From Taeniopygia guttata (taxonomy: Eukaryota > Chordata > Aves > Passeriformes > Estrildidae): a DNA stretch of 64,000 nt. The stretch covers positions 5,468,501 to 5,532,500 of the forward strand of contig NC_133050.1 of assembly GCF_048771995.1 (NCBI RefSeq). Direction: 5' to 3'. Under the pieces are notes generated by a model that ran no database searches, had not been told where the DNA came from, and worked only from the letters and a program-made list of their open reading frames with translations. Shown here in pieces: positions 23,694 through 40,541 of this stretch. The translations under genes were made by a program, and so were the position numbers. Within the stretch, counting starts at the first letter, position 1. Every line of letters begins with the position of its first letter.

Positions 23694-24540
23694 AACAAAA
23701 AACAAGAAAAATGCCCATGACCTTAACTATTTGCTCTGACTTGTATCTTCCTTGATAGGTGACTAAAAATGGCTTGTTGGTCTAATTCACCAGCAATAAT
23801 GATAACTAAATACGGCCCCCTCCTCCTGCACCCATCCCTTTTCTGCAGCGCCCACCGAGCCGGGTCCTTGCACTTCTCCCCTTCCCTCCCACCTCGAGGA
23901 TGCCCTTGGTGACCCCTTCTTGCAGTGTGACCCAACTGACTGACCCTCGCTGGCTTCAGCTGCCCCCACGATCCTTCCCAGGCTTTTGGGGTAACCCCCT
24001 CGGGGTGCTGAAGGACGGGGCACCCCCCTTGTGCCTGAGCTGGAGGGAGGCAGGTGGAACTGGGACCCGATGCGCCAAACTGGGTCTTCCTCCCTCTGGA
24101 TTAGGAGCAAGCAGACCCTATTAGGAGCAGCAGACCCTATTAGGAGCAGCAGAGCCTTGTTGAAGCCTGGTCTGTGAGACCTCCATGCTGCAAAATCACA
24201 CCCCACCAAAGCAGGGTCGGTTTTTGGGAACGATGACAGGACATGGGCACCCCCAGGGGGGCAGTGCCAGCGGGCACTGCTGGTTTCCCCTCGGCCTGGC
24301 TGGGCAATGAGGAGATCCCCGGGGTTTGCATCAGCCCGTGGGGCTGCTGGAGCCGGGGTGGGGACCGAGGTGACCCGTGCCATGCCGTGCCGTGCCGTGC
24401 CGTGTGAATGCTGCTGGTGGTGGTCTTTGCGAGGCAGCAACACGAGGGTACAAGCAGTGGCACCAAGGGCAGGTGCCCAAAACCTGGGGCTGGGAGCAGA
24501 GAGGGCAGAGCTGCACTGGAAAGTGCTGAGCTGATGGCAG

Positions 24541-25503
24541 GATGTGTCCAGGTCCATGCAGGACATGTCTGGGTCTGTGCAGGATGTGTTCAGGTCCAGG
24601 CAGGACGTGTCCAAGTCTGTGCAGGACATGTCAAGATCTGGGCAAGACGTGTCCAGGTCCAGGGGGGATGTGTCCGGGTGTGGGCAGGATGTGTCCAAGT
24701 CCATGCAGGACACATCCAGGTCCGGGCAGGACATGTAGGTCTGGTCAGGATGTGTCCAGGTCCATGCAGGATGTGTCCAGGTCCGGGCAGGACATGTCCA
24801 GGTCCACACAGGACATGTCCAGGTCTGGGCAGGACGTGTCCAGGCCCACGGAGGACGTGTCCAGGTCCACACAGGACATGTCCAGGTCTGGGCAGGATGT
24901 GTCCAGGCCCACGGAGGACGTGTCCAGGTCTGGGCAGGACATATCCAGGTCCACACAGGACATGTCCAGGTCTGGGCAGGACATGTCCAGGTCTGGGCAG
25001 GACGTGTCCAGGTCCACACAGGACATGTCCAGGTCCAGGCAGGACGTGTCCAGGTCCACACAGGACATATCCAGGTCCACACAGGACATGTCCAGGGCCA
25101 CACAGGACATGTCCAGGTCTGGGCAGGACATGTTCAGGTGTGGGCAGGACGTGTCCAGGTCCACACAGGACATGTCCAGGTCCACACAGGACGTGTCCAG
25201 GTCCACACAGGACGTGTCCAGGTCCACACAGGACGTGTCCAGGTCCACACAGGACATGTCCAGGACCACACAGGACATGTCCAGGTCTGGTCAGGATGTG
25301 TCCAGGCCCACACAGGACATGTCCAGGTCCACACAGGACGTGTCCAGGTCTGGGCAGGACATGTCCAGGTCTGGGCAGGACATGTCCAGGTCCACACAGG
25401 ACATGTCCAGGTCTGGTCAGGATGTGTCCAGGCCCACACAGGACATGTCCAGGACCACACAGGACGTGTCCAGGCCCACAGAGGACGTGTCCAGGTCCGG
25501 GTA
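24541..25503. repeat. 21-bp minisatellite, about 46 units, carrying p53-half-site and HRE-like motifs
   Basis: Units are 21 bp with core GGAC(A/G)TGTCCAGG followed by a variable spacer (TCCACACA, TCTGGGCA or CCCACGGA types). Copies are most uniform from about 24,780 to 25,503 and more diverged at the left edge. I counted about 16 perfect GGACATGTCC and about 13 GGACGTGTCC cores. Because 21 is a multiple of three, several frames stay open on both strands for 300-430 codons; these are artefacts. It lies 4.7 kb past the MEX3A stop, either in an extended UTR or just downstream. Confidence 0.95.
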
Positions 25504-28500
25504 GGCTCAGCCCCGTGGGGGGACAGAGGGGCTGTAGCGGGGTGCCCACCCAGTTCAGCACTGGGATTTCCACTCGTGCTTTGCCAAACCGCCGCCAACT
25601 TCAGCACTGGATGCACAGGAGGAGCGAGGGCGTGGGGCTGTGCTGGATTTGGGACTCATCCTGCGAGTTTTCCTCGTGGATGAGGCCTCCTGGGTGGGAC
25701 TAAGCTGTGGCAGGGCTGTGGGAGCGAGGGCTCCCTGTCCTGTGTCCCCCAGAACTGCGTTTTTGGGCAGTGGTTGTGAGCTGCCACGGCGGGGACAGCG
25801 ACTGCTGGACAAGGGACGGTGCTGGGGTGCGGGTGACAAAACATAACAAGAGGAAACGGAGGGATAAAGTAATATCATGCTGTGATGTCATCCTCATCGA
25901 CATAAATTATATAGAGAATAGTGTGTATTATAATGCATAACAAAAGAAAGGAAAAAGAACCAAAATTGGATTTATAGTTAATGAGGAGATACTATAAAAA
26001 TATCTTGTCCTAGCTCCCATTTGCAAAAGTATTTTTCAGCTGGAGGGATATCTATTATTTTTTTCTCTTTTCTTTCTTTCTTAAAAAAAAAATAATCTTC
26101 ATACATACAAAGGCTCAGACTGTTAATATTGTTAACCTCTGAAATCAAAATATTCCAACCTGTTTTGTTTGGTGTTTGAAGGGTTTATTTTGATGCATTT
26201 CCTGGTGTTTTTTAAAGAGAGAGAGAGGAGGGAAAAAAAGATTAAGATTTTAAAATTAGAACATTTCTTTATAATTTAATATTCTATTTTAATAAATGCA
26301 TTTATTACATGTAAATGTAGCAAGGAACTGGGCTAATAAAAATACTTTTTATTAGGTAATTTATTATAAGAAAAAAGGATATTTTATTTTATGATAAAGT
26401 GATCCTTAAAAGTTTAGAAGGTTTAGAATATATGTAGGTTAAAAAATACATTTGTATCCAGAGTATTGCTTAAAAAGTGTTTTTAATATATGTTTCATTT
26501 TTCGTGTGTGCGTGTGTGTATGTAAAGGTGATAGTTATGGTGCAGATAGCCCTTTCCGCAAATAAGAAATTAACACAGTTGGATGTATTTAAACAAAAAA
26601 AAAAAAAGATAAAAAAAGGTAATTAAAAACAGAGAAGTAGAAGAGAAAAACCACTATAAACCCAAGCCCCCATGCTGTGGCTGCTCCATCTGGGAATCCC
26701 CTTGGAAAGGGTCGAGGTCTGGGTGGGTTTTGGCTCGGGGCTGGCTCTGGGACAGTCTTTGGGCAGGATCACCCCACACTGGCCCTGGCGAGCCCCGGCC
26801 CTGCTGTGGCACAGAGGAAGCTGTGGCACAGCCCTTCGTGGGCACCCTGAGCATCCCTGGGCACCCTGAGCATCCCTGGGCACCCTGAGCATCCCTGAGC
26901 CGACCCCACTCGCCTGGGGAACAGATTTTCCTCCTGCTGTGGCTCCCTGGGACAGGGCTGGTGGAGAGCTGTGTGCTCACAGGGCAGAGCTGGCACTGCC
27001 CAGCTCCCTGCCCTCCTCCTCCTCCTTGCTGCCAGCACTGCCAGCCTGATCCCATCCCGGGGAGCCAGAGAGTTTTGGCCTTGATCTGCTTGCAGGATTT
27101 GTGTTCCTTTCCCAGCCTGGCCGGCAGGACTGATGGTCACTGCTGGCCCAGACGCCCGCTGGACGCGTTTTGGGGGCTCTGGGTGGTCACTGTTGCCTCC
27201 CTTTAGGCTTTGGCTCCGTCTCTCCCCGTGCTGGGCGGGTTGCAGGGACAGCAGGGTTTGGTGCCAGTTTTCAGGATCTCAAGAACATCCGTGGTCATTC
27301 CTTTGTGCCACACCAGAGCCAGGGGCTGAGCTTACAGAGCTCCCAGCCAGCTCCAGCCCGTGCTAGGTGGGAACAGGTCACCCCTTCTGCTCCCTGAGGC
27401 ACTGTGGGCACAGCTCCTGCTGGGCACCCATGGCAGAGTGCCCCTGGCTGGGTTCTGAGTCTGTGAATCCGGGAAAGCACTTCAGCACGGCTCCAGCACA
27501 TCCTGAAGTGTTTCAGGATCTCGTCCCAGAGCTGCTCGAGGGGTTTGCTGAGCAGCCACCACCTCCCTGTGGGCTGGGGAGTGGGGGAAGTCTGTCCCTC
27601 TCACACCCCGAATCCAGCCCGTGCCCTGCTCCCCCTCCCAAAGCAGCAGGATGACGGGGTGATGTTTCTGCTCTGTTGCCTTTCAAAGAAGCATTTTTAA
27701 ATAATTTTTTTTTTCTGTTTGTTTGTTTTTAACCAAAAATGAGAAAAAAAAAAAAAAGTTTGCGTTGATGGGTATTAAAAAATGTTAATAATAATAAACA
27801 CTCAAATTTATTTCATATAATCCTAGAGTAAAGATTAAAAAAAAATTAACTAGTTCAAATAGTAGATGCTATCCATATTGTTTAATCTATAGTAGATCCA
27901 AGTGATCCCAGACAGAGCAGAATGTAAAATAAACTTGTGAACATGATCATTGTTAACTTCCCCAGGAATTCCATCTTTTTTTGGTACTATTTTTCTGAAG
28001 CAAACAAATAAATGACCGAAAGCCTAACAAAATAACAACCACCAACTGGTACCTTCTGTCAATCAAAGTCCTGAAGTTATTTTTATAGAGGGGAAAAAAA
28101 AGACAAAAAAAAAAAAGGGATCTAATAATATGTATTTTTTTAAAAAGATACGTTTGGGGGTTTATGTTGCTTTTTTAATAAAAATAGACAGATTTGGCTA
28201 GTCATGGAACAAAATAAGGAAGTTTTAGGCCATTAATTTTTTGCCTTATTCTGACTTCTAGCCTTGGGCTTGGAGCAGGAAATTGCAGAAAAATGTTCCA
28301 AGTTGCTGTTACTTTCCTTGGGCTGTTCTTGGTTTTTGAACTTCTCCAAGCACCAAAGGTGTGGGAAGATCCTGGGATGGGCAGGTGGGACCATCCCAGG
28401 TGGGAAGGAGAAGGAAAGGCAGATTGGGTGATCTCCCCTCTGTAAGGTGACGGACAGAGCTCGAGGGCAGCGAGGTGCCAGGCGGAGGCTCTGCCCTTGC

Positions 28501-31390
28501 ACTGGGCAGTGTCAGGGCATTAGGGTTGGTTTGTTCCCTCTTTGTTTTCTTTCTTTTTCTTGGTTCTCTCTCACATGCTGTGCACCTCGAGATGAGCTCG
28601 CTTGTTTAGCACGTGGCATCTTCCAGGAGATTTGGTTTGTTGGGTGTTTTCTTTGTTCGGCCTCCAAACATCAGCTTTGAGCATTGGAGCTGCGGGTGAG
28701 ATGTCTGGAAAAGCCTCTGCTGGCCCCAGAGGGCCTTTTTGCAGCCACGACATCCCTGATCCCACAGCTTTGCTTCCTGGCAGCTGCCCTGGCACTGTCC
28801 TGCTCACGGGACAGTGACACTCGTGGCACACGCCTGGGTTTGGCTGCAGAAGCACGGGGGAGGCTGAAGGCTGTTCTTAGCCAGCACAGCACGTTGGCTA
28901 TGGATGATCCTGAGTCCCTGCAGTGCTGAGAGCACGAGCAAGGGCTCCTGGAGCTGGTGCTGCGATGACAGAGCCACTCTGAGCACTGCAGGGCAGGGCA
29001 ACACAGCCCTGGCACCAGCACTGGGGCAGGACGTGGCCCATGCCCCTGCCAGCTGCTCCACTCGTTCCAGAGAGAGGCCAGCACTTCTCTCTGGAGTTCT
29101 GGTGATGCTTTTCACTGCACCAAAATCTCTGCTTAAAGGAGAGGACTCAGAAAGAAACATCCAAGGGGCAATGTTGTCATTAGCAAAGCCAAGTGCTGTG
29201 AAGAAAACACCCTTGAAAGTTGCTTCCCTCTGGGTTTAGCCTTTGCTCCTTTCCTCTGAGTTGTGGCTCAGCTGTAGCAAACCCACGGATCTCCTGCAGC
29301 TTGGGAGCATCCACACCGATGCCTTCCAGAGCACGGGGGCCACCCCTTGCTCCCTGCCTGCCTCGGGGGGCTGGGGTGGCCTTTACCAGCATTCATCACT
29401 CAGCAAAGCCATGCAATAGGTCAGGACAGGAATGAAGACAGTTCTCATTCGGTTTCTGCGTATAAATAGCACTGTGAATCTGAGATCCCTCCCCGGGACC
29501 CTCCTGGCGTGCTGGGGCGTTTCGGGAAGCAGGGCACAATGTCTCCTGCCCTTCCAGGGGGGTTCATGCTCGGTGAATCGAGCCTGGTCCTTCCTTGCCG
29601 GGGCGGTGGGGCAGCCTGTTTGCTCTTTCAGTTTTGTTTTACCTCATTTTTTTATTTGATACTTGAAGAAGCGTCAGTGGTGGACATTGTACAGTGGTGC
29701 CCTGGACTGGAGGTGGATGCACTTTATCGTCACCTGTGTACCCATCCGAGCCCCAGCAAGGTGTCCTTGGTGGCAGCAGAGCCAGCATGGGCTGGTTCTT
29801 CCAAAACCCTTTCTAGGATGTTAGGGAGCAATCTCTGTGTTTTAGTGTGGGTTTTCACATCCTGTAGGAACTTGAAGTCATGTTCTGCTGTCAGAACCCA
29901 GTGAAAAATCCAGCTGGAATTGTGCTAGGCAGACTTTGCTTTGTCTGTGCTGTGCCATCAGGAGCCAGCAGAGGTTGGGCAGCTCCTGCCTCCCTCCCTG
30001 TGACTCCCCTGTTCCAGTGGGTTACTCTGCTGGAATCTGGAGTCACTGCAGCCCTGGCAGGCTGCAGCATCCCTCCCTGCTGGATCTGCTCCAGCAGCGC
30101 TTCAGGGCTGCTAATGGAGCAAATTGAAAGTCACCCCCAGTAAAGTGACACTAATGTAAAATCTGGAGTAGTTCCACTACTGTCTGTGCGAAAATGAAGT
30201 CCCCCTCCAATGGTGGCACCGGGTTACTGACAGCAGGATGTGCTTTCTGGGCTGATGATGATGCTTTTGAAACAACTTGCAGAGAAACGGAGCGGTGAGA
30301 TGTAGCAGTGGTGTGGCCTTTGAGATCTGCTCTTGGCTCCCAGCAGCTGGGACACAAGACATGGTCACAGGCTGTTTTGCTTATCTGTGAAACCATCAGC
30401 ATTCTTTTTTTCCTTTTTCTTTATGAATTCTGTTCAAGATAATCATAAAAAAAAAGGGGGGAAAAGAAGACCAGGGGCTGGATGCTGTTTTGCAGTATGG
30501 GATTTGCTCCTGAGTTAGAAAGCAGTGTTAAGCAAACCTGAAAGGCAGTGGGCAGAGGGCTGGCAGCGCTGCAGAGGGCTCTGATCTCAGCCCCAGGCAA
30601 GCCAAGGAAATCCCCAGGGATGCCCAGAGCAGCGCTCTGCTGCTGCAGGGGACTTCCTCTGGCTCTGCCCTGTGATCAGAGAGACCCATGCTGCGGGTGC
30701 TGCCGCTGGGACTCGGGCAGAGCAGCTCCAGTGGCATTTCCCACATGAGACCTGCTAAAACCAAGCCCAGGTCGGGGTCCCTGCAGCAGCTGAGCTCAGT
30801 GACACTCAGGGCAGCCCAGCCCTGCCCAGCACAGCCCTTCATGGCTTTGCTTGCACAGCATCACCTTGGCTGACTGATGCACAGGTTGGTGCCATCCGCC
30901 CTCCCTCGCCCTGGGCACCGTCCTGCCCCACGGTTCTCCCACCTCATGCTGAGCCAGCTGGCCACGGAGTCACCCACTCTGTGGCCCTTCCATTGAAAGT
31001 CCATTTCCTATTAGTTTGTGTTTTTTTCCTCTTTTCTTTTAACATCATAGGAAACCTGTAGTCGGGATTGTTACTATTGGAAACCGATCACATGTTCCAT
31101 CCAGGTATTTTCATCTCTCTGGTGTTACACAAAAATAAAGGCCTGAGAGAGAGATATAACCGAACATAGAAGTAGAGTTAGGCTTGTTGTCTGAGTTTTG
31201 AGGCATATAGTATAATGGGAGAAGGAAAAAAAAAATTAAAATAAAATAAAATTAAAATAATGATGTTGCACAACTTGTAGAAAACAAAGAAGGGAAAGGG
31301 TTAATGTATTAAATGTGCTAAATTACATTAAGAACTTAATTTTATTAAAGTATTATTACTTAAGAAACTTGGTTTCTGCTCTTGATTTGT
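25504..31390 (+). other. Alternating AT-rich blocks and GC-rich spacers, possibly distal MEX3A 3' UTR
   Basis: AT-rich, low-complexity blocks at about 25,840-26,640, 27,660-28,240 and 31,010-31,390 resemble the proximal UTR, while the intervening 26,640-27,660 and 28,240-31,000 are GC-richer with no recognisable coding. A 19-bp unit ('ggcaccctgagcatccctg') is tandem three times at about 26,840-26,897. Poly(A)-signal hexamers at 31,134 and 31,344 close the last AT-rich block. Whether this is one transcript or separate intergenic sequence cannot be told from DNA alone. Confidence 0.35.
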
Positions 31391-32440
31391 GTCTGTTCAT
31401 ACTTCAGGAAGGAGCAGGAGCAGTGGTTGAGAACAAGGCCCTGCTGGGCTGAGTTCCAGGGCAGTGGGGCTGGACCTCCCCCTGCCACCCCTCCTGCGTC
31501 TCCCACTGCTCACCTGCTTTTGGCAGCACTTCTGGGCTTCATTAAAGCACCTGTGGGCTGATGAGCCTCCTGAGGCAGTTGCTTCTCCCAGAGCTGGGGC
31601 CAGCGGGTCCCACAGCTGTGAACCACCCTGCGCCACATTTCACCCTTCCCACTTCTTCATCCCAGCAGAAAACATCCAAAAACTGGAAAGCCTGGAACAA
31701 AACTGAGTTGTGGAGCCCAGAAGTGCCTCCATGGGTCTGAATGACCTGGCTGATGGCATATCCAATGTCAGCAAGGCCCCAGACACACTTGGCTCAGCCC
31801 TGTCCCTTCGTGGAGCAGCATCCATCCCCCACATGCCCACCTCCCCAGCCGCTGGGGCTGACATCACTCCTGGCACCGTTTTGCTGTGGGCAGATGGTGT
31901 GGGAGGAGGTGGTGCTTGGCAGCTCCTGCACCTTTCCAGGGCTTTTCCAGCTGAGGTGGGCAGGGGGTGAAGTGCAGCCTGTGGGGCAGGGGCCACCATT
32001 CACCTGGGGACAGCCCCAGCTGCAGTCAGACCCGGGGCATTACAGAGAATGGGTCTGGCCAGCTCGGGGATGATCTGCCTCTGGAGGGGGCAGGGACACA
32101 GTGCCAAGGGGCTGGAGCCAAGGTTAAGGTGCTGCAGGGCTGGGGTGGCTGCAGTGGGTGGAGAAAAAGGGGCACCCATATCGTGTGGCTGCTTCTGCAC
32201 CCCCTTTGTGCATCCCTGCACTGCCCCGGGCCAGCAGCAGGATCCCACCTGTTCTTCTAATCCTGAATTTCAAGCTTTCCTCTCTGGCTCCCAGCAGGAC
32301 ATCCCCTTGCCCAGGTTACAGCCCTCCTCCTCCTCACCCTTCGTTGCCTGTGGATGCTTCCCAGCTGCCCCATGTGGGGCTGGCACTGCTCTTGCCTCAA
32401 GGAGAGATCTGGCAGAGAGAGGAAAGGCTTCAACAGCAGC
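31391..32440. other. Spacer between MEX3A and RAB11-like 3' ends
   Basis: GC-rich single-copy-looking sequence without a recognisable gene, RNA or repeat. MEX3A (+) and the RAB11-like gene (-) converge on it, so it should hold the boundary of both transcription units. Confidence 0.45.
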
Positions 32441-32446
32441 TTTATT
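32441..32446 (-). terminator. Candidate poly(A) signal of the RAB11-like gene
   Basis: TTTATT on the + strand is AATAAA on the minus strand, about 1.1 kb past the RAB11-like stop codon. It is the best hexamer I found there; the resulting 3' UTR would be 33,584 down to about 32,425. Confidence 0.4.
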
Positions 32447-33584
32447 TGGGGATTTTGCCTCAATTTCTGTTCCATCAACAAATCATGCCCCAAGGGGGAA
32501 CCATGGCCCAGATCCTACTGGCACAACAGAGTGAGATGCAGAGACTGGGGGAGATGTGGAGAGAGAGATCCCCCAAAACCCCACACGACAGGGGCCACAT
32601 TCCCAGTTCTGGGTCAATTCCGGCCTTCCCACTTGACTGACAGCTGCCAATCACCCCGACAGCAGCTCAGGGCTCAGCACAGTCTGTCCCTACCCTGGGT
32701 GATGCCCACCTTGTGGGGTGGGGACAAGGCCACTGTCACCCTGCTGCTGCAGCAGGCGCTCCATTCAGTGGTGGCATGTCCCAGGCTGGGCCACCAGCCA
32801 CCAGCCACAGTGGCCAACACTCGAGCAGGGAAGGGCTGAGCTATGCCAGGGGGACCTCGAGGGGGTCCCCAGTGCTGCCACTGGCTCCCACACAGGGAGC
32901 TGTGCAGAGGGACCATGTGTCTACCCTCAGCATCTCATCCCTGCCCTCAGCCCCCAAATCCCTGCTGCCCCCTTGTCCCCTCCTCAGGTTTCCCAAAGGC
33001 CAAGGCCCCCCAGCCCCTGCTCCCATCTTTTTCCACGGCAGAGTCACAGCTTTGCCCTTTGCTGGGGTCATGCCACAGGGAGGGGGTCACAACACAAAAC
33101 CAGTGTCACCCCCACACCCCTCCCTGGATGGCCCCAGCAGCACCCAGAGGTGCTGCAGGGACAGGGCTCGGCACCACCAGGTGGGAGAAGGATGCACCCA
33201 GTGTCCCCCTCCACACCCACGCCACGGGGCTGCACACAGGGCGTCACCCAACAGGGACTCACCACGTTTGGGCTTGTTCAGAGCCACCCAGTCACCCAGA
33301 ACTGTGCCTGCAGGGCCAAAGGGAGCAGGGACAGAGGGGATGGCATGCCCCCAGCCTCGGGGGCAGAGGGGAGACACCCTGATGCTTTGCCTCCCCCCGG
33401 TTTTGTTGTGCTACATGAAGACAGGCAGAGCAGCACTTGGGCAGGATGCTGGTGCACACAAAAGCAGCCAGAGCTCGCTGCAGTGCCCGGAGAGCTGTGG
33501 TGGGCAGAGGTGCAGGCTGAGGGAGACACACGATGCCACCATGGGCTGGCTGCTGGGGGGTCACGGTGGGGGCACCCCAGGGAC

Positions 33585-38637
<5,053 letters not shown>

Positions 38638-38790
38638 CTCTCCCGGCCCCACAGCCCCGCTCCCGCTGGGAAATCCAACTGGGATTTCCGGGCCGTGCCC
38701 AGCCCGGCCAGGGGCTGTCCCTGTCCCCCGGCACCCATTGGTGCCACGGCCCTTCCTGCTCCGCACCCATTGGCGCCCGGGGCTGCCCGT
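38638..38790 (-). promoter_or_regulatory. Promoter of the RAB11-like gene with paired CCAAT boxes
   Basis: Two ATTGG cores (38,737-38,741 and 38,769-38,773) are CCAAT boxes on the minus strand, 100-136 bp upstream of the start codon and 32 bp apart, each in the context CACCCATTGG. Paired CCAAT boxes at about this spacing are typical NF-Y-driven TATA-less promoters. The flanks are GC-rich and no TATA box is seen. Confidence 0.55.
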
Positions 38791-39057
38791 CACACTCAGG
38801 TGTGCTCACCTGGCCAGGTAAGGGGGGCAGGGACGGGCCACCCCCGGGTGCGCTCCTGATGGGGACAGCGCGTCCCACGCAGAGCCGTGGGTGTGACACG
38901 GGGCTGGGCTGGCACGGCCAGAAGGGCAGAGGGAAAGCGAGACACGAGAATCCAGCAGGAATCACCCGTTCCACGCGGGTTTCAGATAACCAGGGGCGGC
39001 GTCATTGCTGGAAGTGATAAAAGTTCAAACAGGGGAATAAACTGGGGAAGGTCCCAT

Positions 39058-39825
39058 GGGGAGGGGGCACAGGGGGAGCACAGCTTTAGGGTGGGAGGGG
39101 GCACAGGGGGAGCACGGCTTTAGGGTGGGAGGGGGCGCAGGGGAACACGGCTTTAGGGTGGGAGGGGCACGGGGGAGCACGGCTTTAGGGTGGGAGGGGG
39201 CGCAGGGGAACACGGCTTTAGGGTGGGAGGGGCACGGGGGAGCACGGCTTTAGGGTGGGAGGGGGCACGGCTTTAGGGTGGGAGGGGGCACAGGGGGAGC
39301 ACGGCTTTAGGGTGGGAGGGGGCACAGGGGGCGCACGGCTTTAGGGTGAGAGGGGGCACAGGGGAACACGGCTTTAGGGTGGGAGGGGGCACAGGGGGAG
39401 CGCGGCTTTAGGGTGGGAGGGGGCACAGGACGAGCCTGGCTCCAGGGTGGGAGGGGGCACAGGGGGAGCACGGCTTTAGGGTGGGAGGGGGCACAGGGGG
39501 AGCACGGCTTTAGGGTGGGAGGGGGCACAGGGGGAGCACGGCTTTAGGGTGGGAGGGGGCACGGCTTTAGGGTGGGAGGGGGCACAGGACGAGCCTGGCT
39601 CCAGGGTGGGAGGGGGCACATGGGGAGCACGGCTTTAGGGTGGGAGGGAGTGCAGGGGGAGCACGGCTTTAGGGTGGGAGGGGGCACAGGGGGAGCACGG
39701 CTTTAGGGTGCGAGGGGGCACAGGGGGAGCACGGCTTTAGGGTGGGAGGGGGCACAGGGGGAGCACGGCTTTAGGGTGGGAGGGGGCACAGGACGAGCCT
39801 GGCTCCAGGGTGAGAGGGAGTGCAG
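39058..39825. repeat. G-rich 34-35-bp minisatellite (23 units) between RAB25 and the RAB11-like gene
   Basis: Twenty units contain 'cggctttagggtgggag' or a close variant and three carry 'ggctccagggtgggag' instead, followed by 'ggggcacaggggg' spacers. Most units have four or more G-runs in GGGTGGGAGGGGG...GGGG arrangement and fit the G-quadruplex pattern on the + strand. Each standard unit also contains one TTTAGGG hexamer-like block. It starts about 420 bp upstream of the RAB11-like start codon and ends about 165 bp short of the RAB25 poly(A) signal. Confidence 0.95.
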
Positions 39826-39989
39826 GGGGCTCATGGCATCGGGGTAGGAGGGGGCACAGGGGAGTGGTGGCATCCAGCTGGGCGGCTTTGGAGGCCGTGA
39901 TTCTCAGCACATTATGAAGGTGGGGACCCAGGGCGTCGACCACAAACACGCAGGAATTCCAGCTCAGTAAAGCTGCATTTCACAAGTCC

Positions 39990-39995
39990 TTTAAT
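39990..39995 (-). terminator. RAB25: Candidate RAB25 poly(A) signal (ATTAAA)
   Basis: TTTAAT on the + strand reads ATTAAA on the minus strand, about 550 bp past the RAB25 stop. It is a common variant signal, and no AATAAA is closer. Confidence 0.45.
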
Positions 39996-40541
39996 GATTG
40001 CGTCACGCCCGTGCTGGACACAGACCTGCTCCTGGCCCCATGGCACCGGGCCCTGCCGGGACAGCCAAGGGCTGAGTGCTGCCACTTCACCCCTAGAGCA
40101 GTCCCTGGTGGGACAGACACCTGCTGGTCAGCCTCATCCTCAGTGCAGGCATAGGGTGGCCCTACAGCAGCAACCCCAGGGCCAGAGGGAATCAGAGAGG
40201 CTCCTGTTGCTGGCACGATCCTGCCCAGAACCTACTGGCTTCTTCCCCAGACGTGCTTCAGGGGTGTCCTGGTCATTTTGCCCTGCAGGTCCAGATACGG
40301 TGCGTGACAGTGGTGATGCTAATCAGGGCCCAGCAAAAATGAAACAGAGAGAGAAGAGCTCCTGGAACTGGTGCATCTCACTGTTTATGGCAGAATTTGG
40401 CCCCTGTCCAGACTGCTGGTCCCCACTGCACCAGGACAGGGGTGGCACTGCAGGCAGGGTGACACCAGCCTGTGCTGGTGGCCACTGGTGTGTCCTGGCG
40501 TTGTGGGGTTCCCTGGGGACTTCCCGGGGTGCCCAGCAGGC

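Larger units (their letters stand above)
19833..23720 (+). other. MEX3A: MEX3A 3' UTR (proximal part)
   Basis: Directly after the stop codon the sequence switches from GC-rich coding to strongly AT-rich DNA with A-rich runs, (ATA)n, (GAA)n and (TA)n tracts, a pattern usual for the multi-kilobase conserved 3' UTRs of MEX3 genes. Three UGUAUAUA Pumilio-type sites lie at 21,533, 21,589 and 23,657, each within TA repeats. An A22-type run near 23,069 would be prone to internal oligo-dT priming. No other gene is seen. The UTR may continue well beyond this segment. Confidence 0.65.

Noticed and set aside
23787-25703. Open frames of about 320-438 codons on both strands over the 21-bp minisatellite
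   Set aside because: The unit length is a multiple of three, so frames without a stop in one unit remain open throughout. Peptides are tandem repeats (SRSTQDM, GPGHVLC types) with no domain and no splice context.
39058-39825. Interstitial telomere array, because units contain TTAGGG
   Set aside because: TTAGGG occurs once per 34-35-bp unit and is never tandem, so it is a G-rich minisatellite and not telomeric DNA.
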